From Collimonas arenae (GTDB lineage: Bacteria; Pseudomonadota; Gammaproteobacteria; Burkholderiales; Burkholderiaceae_D), in the NCBI RefSeq assembly GCF_000786695.1, contig NZ_CP009962.1:3410001-3474000 (forward strand): a stretch of 64,000 nucleotides of DNA, given 5' to 3'. A model generated the notes under the pieces. It did no database searches and had not been told where the DNA came from. It was given only the letters and a program-made list of their open reading frames with translations. Positions within the stretch are counted from its first letter, which is position 1, and each line of letters opens with the position of its first letter. A program made the position numbers and the translations under genes. Below are positions 63,721 through 64,000 of this stretch, in pieces.

Positions 63721-64000
63721 AGGGGTGTCGGTTCAGACCTGCATAAATATACGGATTTCAGGCAATATCTTATCCGATGCCAGCACCACATCAGCATCGA
63801 ACATTCGTACTATCCGATATACAACGTATGCGGCATACGGCTTGACTTTTTATCCGTGTAGATACGCTCACGCCAGTCGACGCAAGACTATCCTCGCGGC
63901 GCGTAAAGAAAATCCGAGATATATGAGCCAGGGCCCTGGAAAAATGGTCTAGATGACAATCGGAAAATTACTGGGATCAAAGTAAAAATCTGTGTGCGTT
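63721..64000. other. Right-edge intergenic sequence
   Basis: Upstream region of the porin gene to the edge of the window. It should hold the porin promoter. Short open frames here have no ribosome site or family match, so I call none. Confidence 0.5.

Noticed and set aside
1..64000. CRISPR array, tRNA, rRNA, integrase or prophage
   Set aside because: No evenly spaced direct repeats with unique spacers, no cloverleaf-like sequence recognised by eye, and no phage or integrase proteins among the frames.

Overview
The window reads as a chromosomal segment of a betaproteobacterium, most likely Oxalobacteraceae (a Collimonas- or Janthinobacterium-like organism). This is inferred from protein style and gene order: the trpS - methyltransferase - dapA - bamC - MBL hydrolase run, a DUF2242 lipoprotein, an alanine-rich lipoprotein, an OprB-type porin and PiuC next to a siderophore receptor. 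DNA is moderately GC-rich with short AT-rich intergenic islands. Coding density is high. I saw no rRNA, tRNA, CRISPR array, integrase or intact IS.

Layout. 0-9 kb: 3' part of mnmH (tRNA selenouridine synthase), a TetR regulator divergent from a di-iron-type hydrolase, a DUF2242 lipoprotein, a GDSL autotransporter esterase, an Lrp regulator convergent with a cystathionine beta-lyase, and ilvD. 9-18 kb: a flavoprotein, a TonB-like proline-rich membrane protein, mutS coupled to a secreted protein of unknown function, slyD, and roxA (ribosomal oxygenase) behind a 14-bp tandem array and an apparently leaderless promoter. 18-26 kb: an alanine-rich lipoprotein converging on a long leftward housekeeping run (htpX, yciO, M50 protease, trpS, methyltransferase, dapA, bamC, MBL hydrolase). 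26-34 kb: an anion transporter, a 178-bp MITE-like element, an acyltransferase-like membrane protein and a five-gene cytochrome c oxidase cluster with two subunit III paralogues. 34-42 kb: a PHP phosphatase, an alpha/beta hydrolase, a patatin, eutBC and two aldo/keto reductases. 42-50 kb: a siderophore receptor with piuC behind a Fur-box-like site, small enzymes, a slipin, an epoxide-hydrolase-like protein and a CocE-type esterase.

From 50 kb rightwards the sequence becomes accessory. It holds many single-gene hydrolases and four decayed genes: the C-terminal remnant of a spore-coat-U pilin-like protein, a LysR helix-turn-helix fragment facing an orphan signal-peptide ORF, a padR gene with a one-base frameshift, and next to it a FAD monooxygenase with its middle deleted in frame. 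Three short tandem repeats (14, 13 and 7 bp units) lie in intergenic sequence in the window.

How genes work together: trpS, dapA, bamC, ilvD and metC are biosynthesis or core genes. ctaC-ctaD-subunit III x2-subunit IV form one terminal oxidase. eutB and eutC make the two subunits of ethanolamine ammonia-lyase. The TonB receptor and PiuC form a typical iron-siderophore pair. I did not find a convincing complete new multi-gene system. The best leads are the MITE-like element, the leaderless roxA start behind the repeat array, the alanine-rich C-terminal-lysine lipoprotein and the cluster of fresh pseudogenes.
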